From Desulfosporosinus sp. (GTDB lineage Bacteria > Bacillota > Desulfitobacteriia > Desulfitobacteriales > Desulfitobacteriaceae): DNA of 5,498 nt. The stretch is taken from positions 1 to 5,498 of the forward strand of contig JADQBO010000179.1 in assembly GCA_016278585.1 (NCBI GenBank), written 5' to 3'. The translations under genes and the position numbers were made by a program. Position 1 is the stretch's first letter. Each line of letters begins with the position of its first letter. Shown here one piece after another: positions 4,884 through 5,498 of this stretch. The notes beneath the pieces are model-generated. The model saw only the letters and a list, made by a program, of their open reading frames with translations. It did no database searches and had not been told where the DNA came from.

Positions 4884-5498
4884 TTAGAGCTTGGATCCAT
4901 CGAGTGCCGTCCCGGACTGATCAAGATCATCTTGATCCCAGAACACATATGGATTAGCACGTGGGCGGAAGACCATTTGCGGTACAGGAGCAACTTCAAT
5001 TCCTTTGAGGAATTTGGTCATCCCTAAGCGATAAATAGTTTCACCAATCCGCTCGCGTGATTTACCGTTTTCATCCCACCACTCCCAAATACGGCGCATG
5101 AGATCCTTAAACTCTTCAAAATCATCTTCGGCTTCCATTTTCATGAAAGGTACAATAACCCAAGACATGAATGCAGATTGAACAATCGTCGATTTACCGC
5201 CGATTAAAATGGTAGCACCCTTTTCTTTGCCAGCACGAATAGCTTTAGGCATCATATTAATACAATGCATACAACGTGTGCAATCTTCGCCAACTATGCT
5301 GAGTTCTTGGGTCTCTGCATTAAATGAGAGACATCGAGTTGGGCATTTGTCACAAACTGCAACTTTAATCGGGAATTTATTAGCTACATATTCTTTGACT
5401 GCATCTTGATCAATTATTAAAGTATCGCGCCAAGTACCAATGACAGAACAGTCAGAGCGAGCAATAGAGGAAGTACAGTCGTTGGCACAACCAGAAAA
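4884..5498 (-). CDS. dsrA: Dissimilatory sulfite reductase alpha subunit, C-terminal part (cut by right edge)
   Basis: The last 204 residues of DsrA; the frame is open to the edge, and the first half of a protein of about 400 to 440 residues is missing. In this fragment FSGCANDC carries the second pair of siroheme-[4Fe-4S] cysteines (C4, C8), followed by the family signature SSIARSDCSVIGTW. The ferredoxin-like domain has C52 in KCPTRC and C73, C76 and C79 in CTRCMHCINMMPK, the expected four ligands. After it come the GATILIGGKSTIVQSAFMSWVIVPF core and the C-terminal YVFWDQDD. Oddities are extra cysteines at C17, where I recall phenylalanine in SDF, and at C49, and a short segment between the siroheme signature and the ferredoxin domain (15 residues from Y37 to C52). 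DsrA pairs with DsrB, encoded 37 bases downstream. An internal methionine at 5270 is not a start: the frame is open and conserved on both sides of it. Confidence 0.97.
   Translation of the reverse strand, partial: FSGCANDCTSSIARSDCSVIGTWRDTLIIDQDAVKEYVANKFPIKVAVCDKCPTRCLSFNAETQELSIVGEDCTRCMHCINMMPKAIRAGKEKGATILIGGKSTIVQSAFMSWVIVPFMKMEAEDDFEEFKDLMRRIWEWWDENGKSRERIGETIYRLGMTKFLKGIEVAPVPQMVFRPRANPYVFWDQDDLDQSGTALDGSKL

Noticed and set aside
4884..5270. Short DsrA-like gene starting at the methionine at 5270
   Set aside because: That methionine is inside the CTRCMHC cluster motif; the frame is open and conserved upstream to the window edge, so this is part of one dsrA.
5209..5409. Plus-strand open frame of 66 codons inside dsrA
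   Set aside because: It is antisense to the DsrA ferredoxin-like domain, whose cysteine motifs are clearly the real coding sequence.

Overview
The window carries one direction of information: every supportable gene lies on the minus strand, so transcription runs from the right edge to the left. It is the distal part of a dissimilatory sulfite reductase (dsr) locus followed by a separate regulator/enzyme pair. The low G+C content, the gene order dsrA-dsrB-dsrD-dsrN and the style of the Dsr proteins suggest an anaerobic, spore-forming-lineage Firmicute that respires sulfate or sulfite, most like Desulfosporosinus or a relative. That assignment rests on family knowledge and was not tested by a search.

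Right to left. dsrA (C-terminal half, cut by the right edge), dsrB and dsrD are spaced 37 and 36 bases apart and look like one operon. DsrA and DsrB form the siroheme and [4Fe-4S] enzyme that reduces sulfite, and DsrD is the small winged-helix protein known to stimulate it. A 229-base gap with several inverted repeats separates dsrD from dsrN, a CbiA-family glutamine-dependent amidase expected to convert siroheme to siro(heme)amide for DsrAB. A well-formed intrinsic terminator lies 47 bases after dsrN and closes the dsr unit.

A further 326 bases of AT-rich DNA without a gene hold a plausible promoter and dyad sites, including one with the classic LysR-type operator shape. They precede a LysR-type regulator whose effector domain resembles the CysL/CbbR group. 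After 48 bases comes the start of a nitrilase-superfamily C-N hydrolase, cut by the left edge. The regulator and hydrolase are probably co-transcribed and separate from the dsr operon.

The core genes are known families, and I do not see a clearly new system. The most interesting open points are the structured dsrD-dsrN gap with mutually exclusive pairings, the possible sulfur-linked role of the LysR regulator beside dsr, and the cysteine pattern of DsrA and DsrB.
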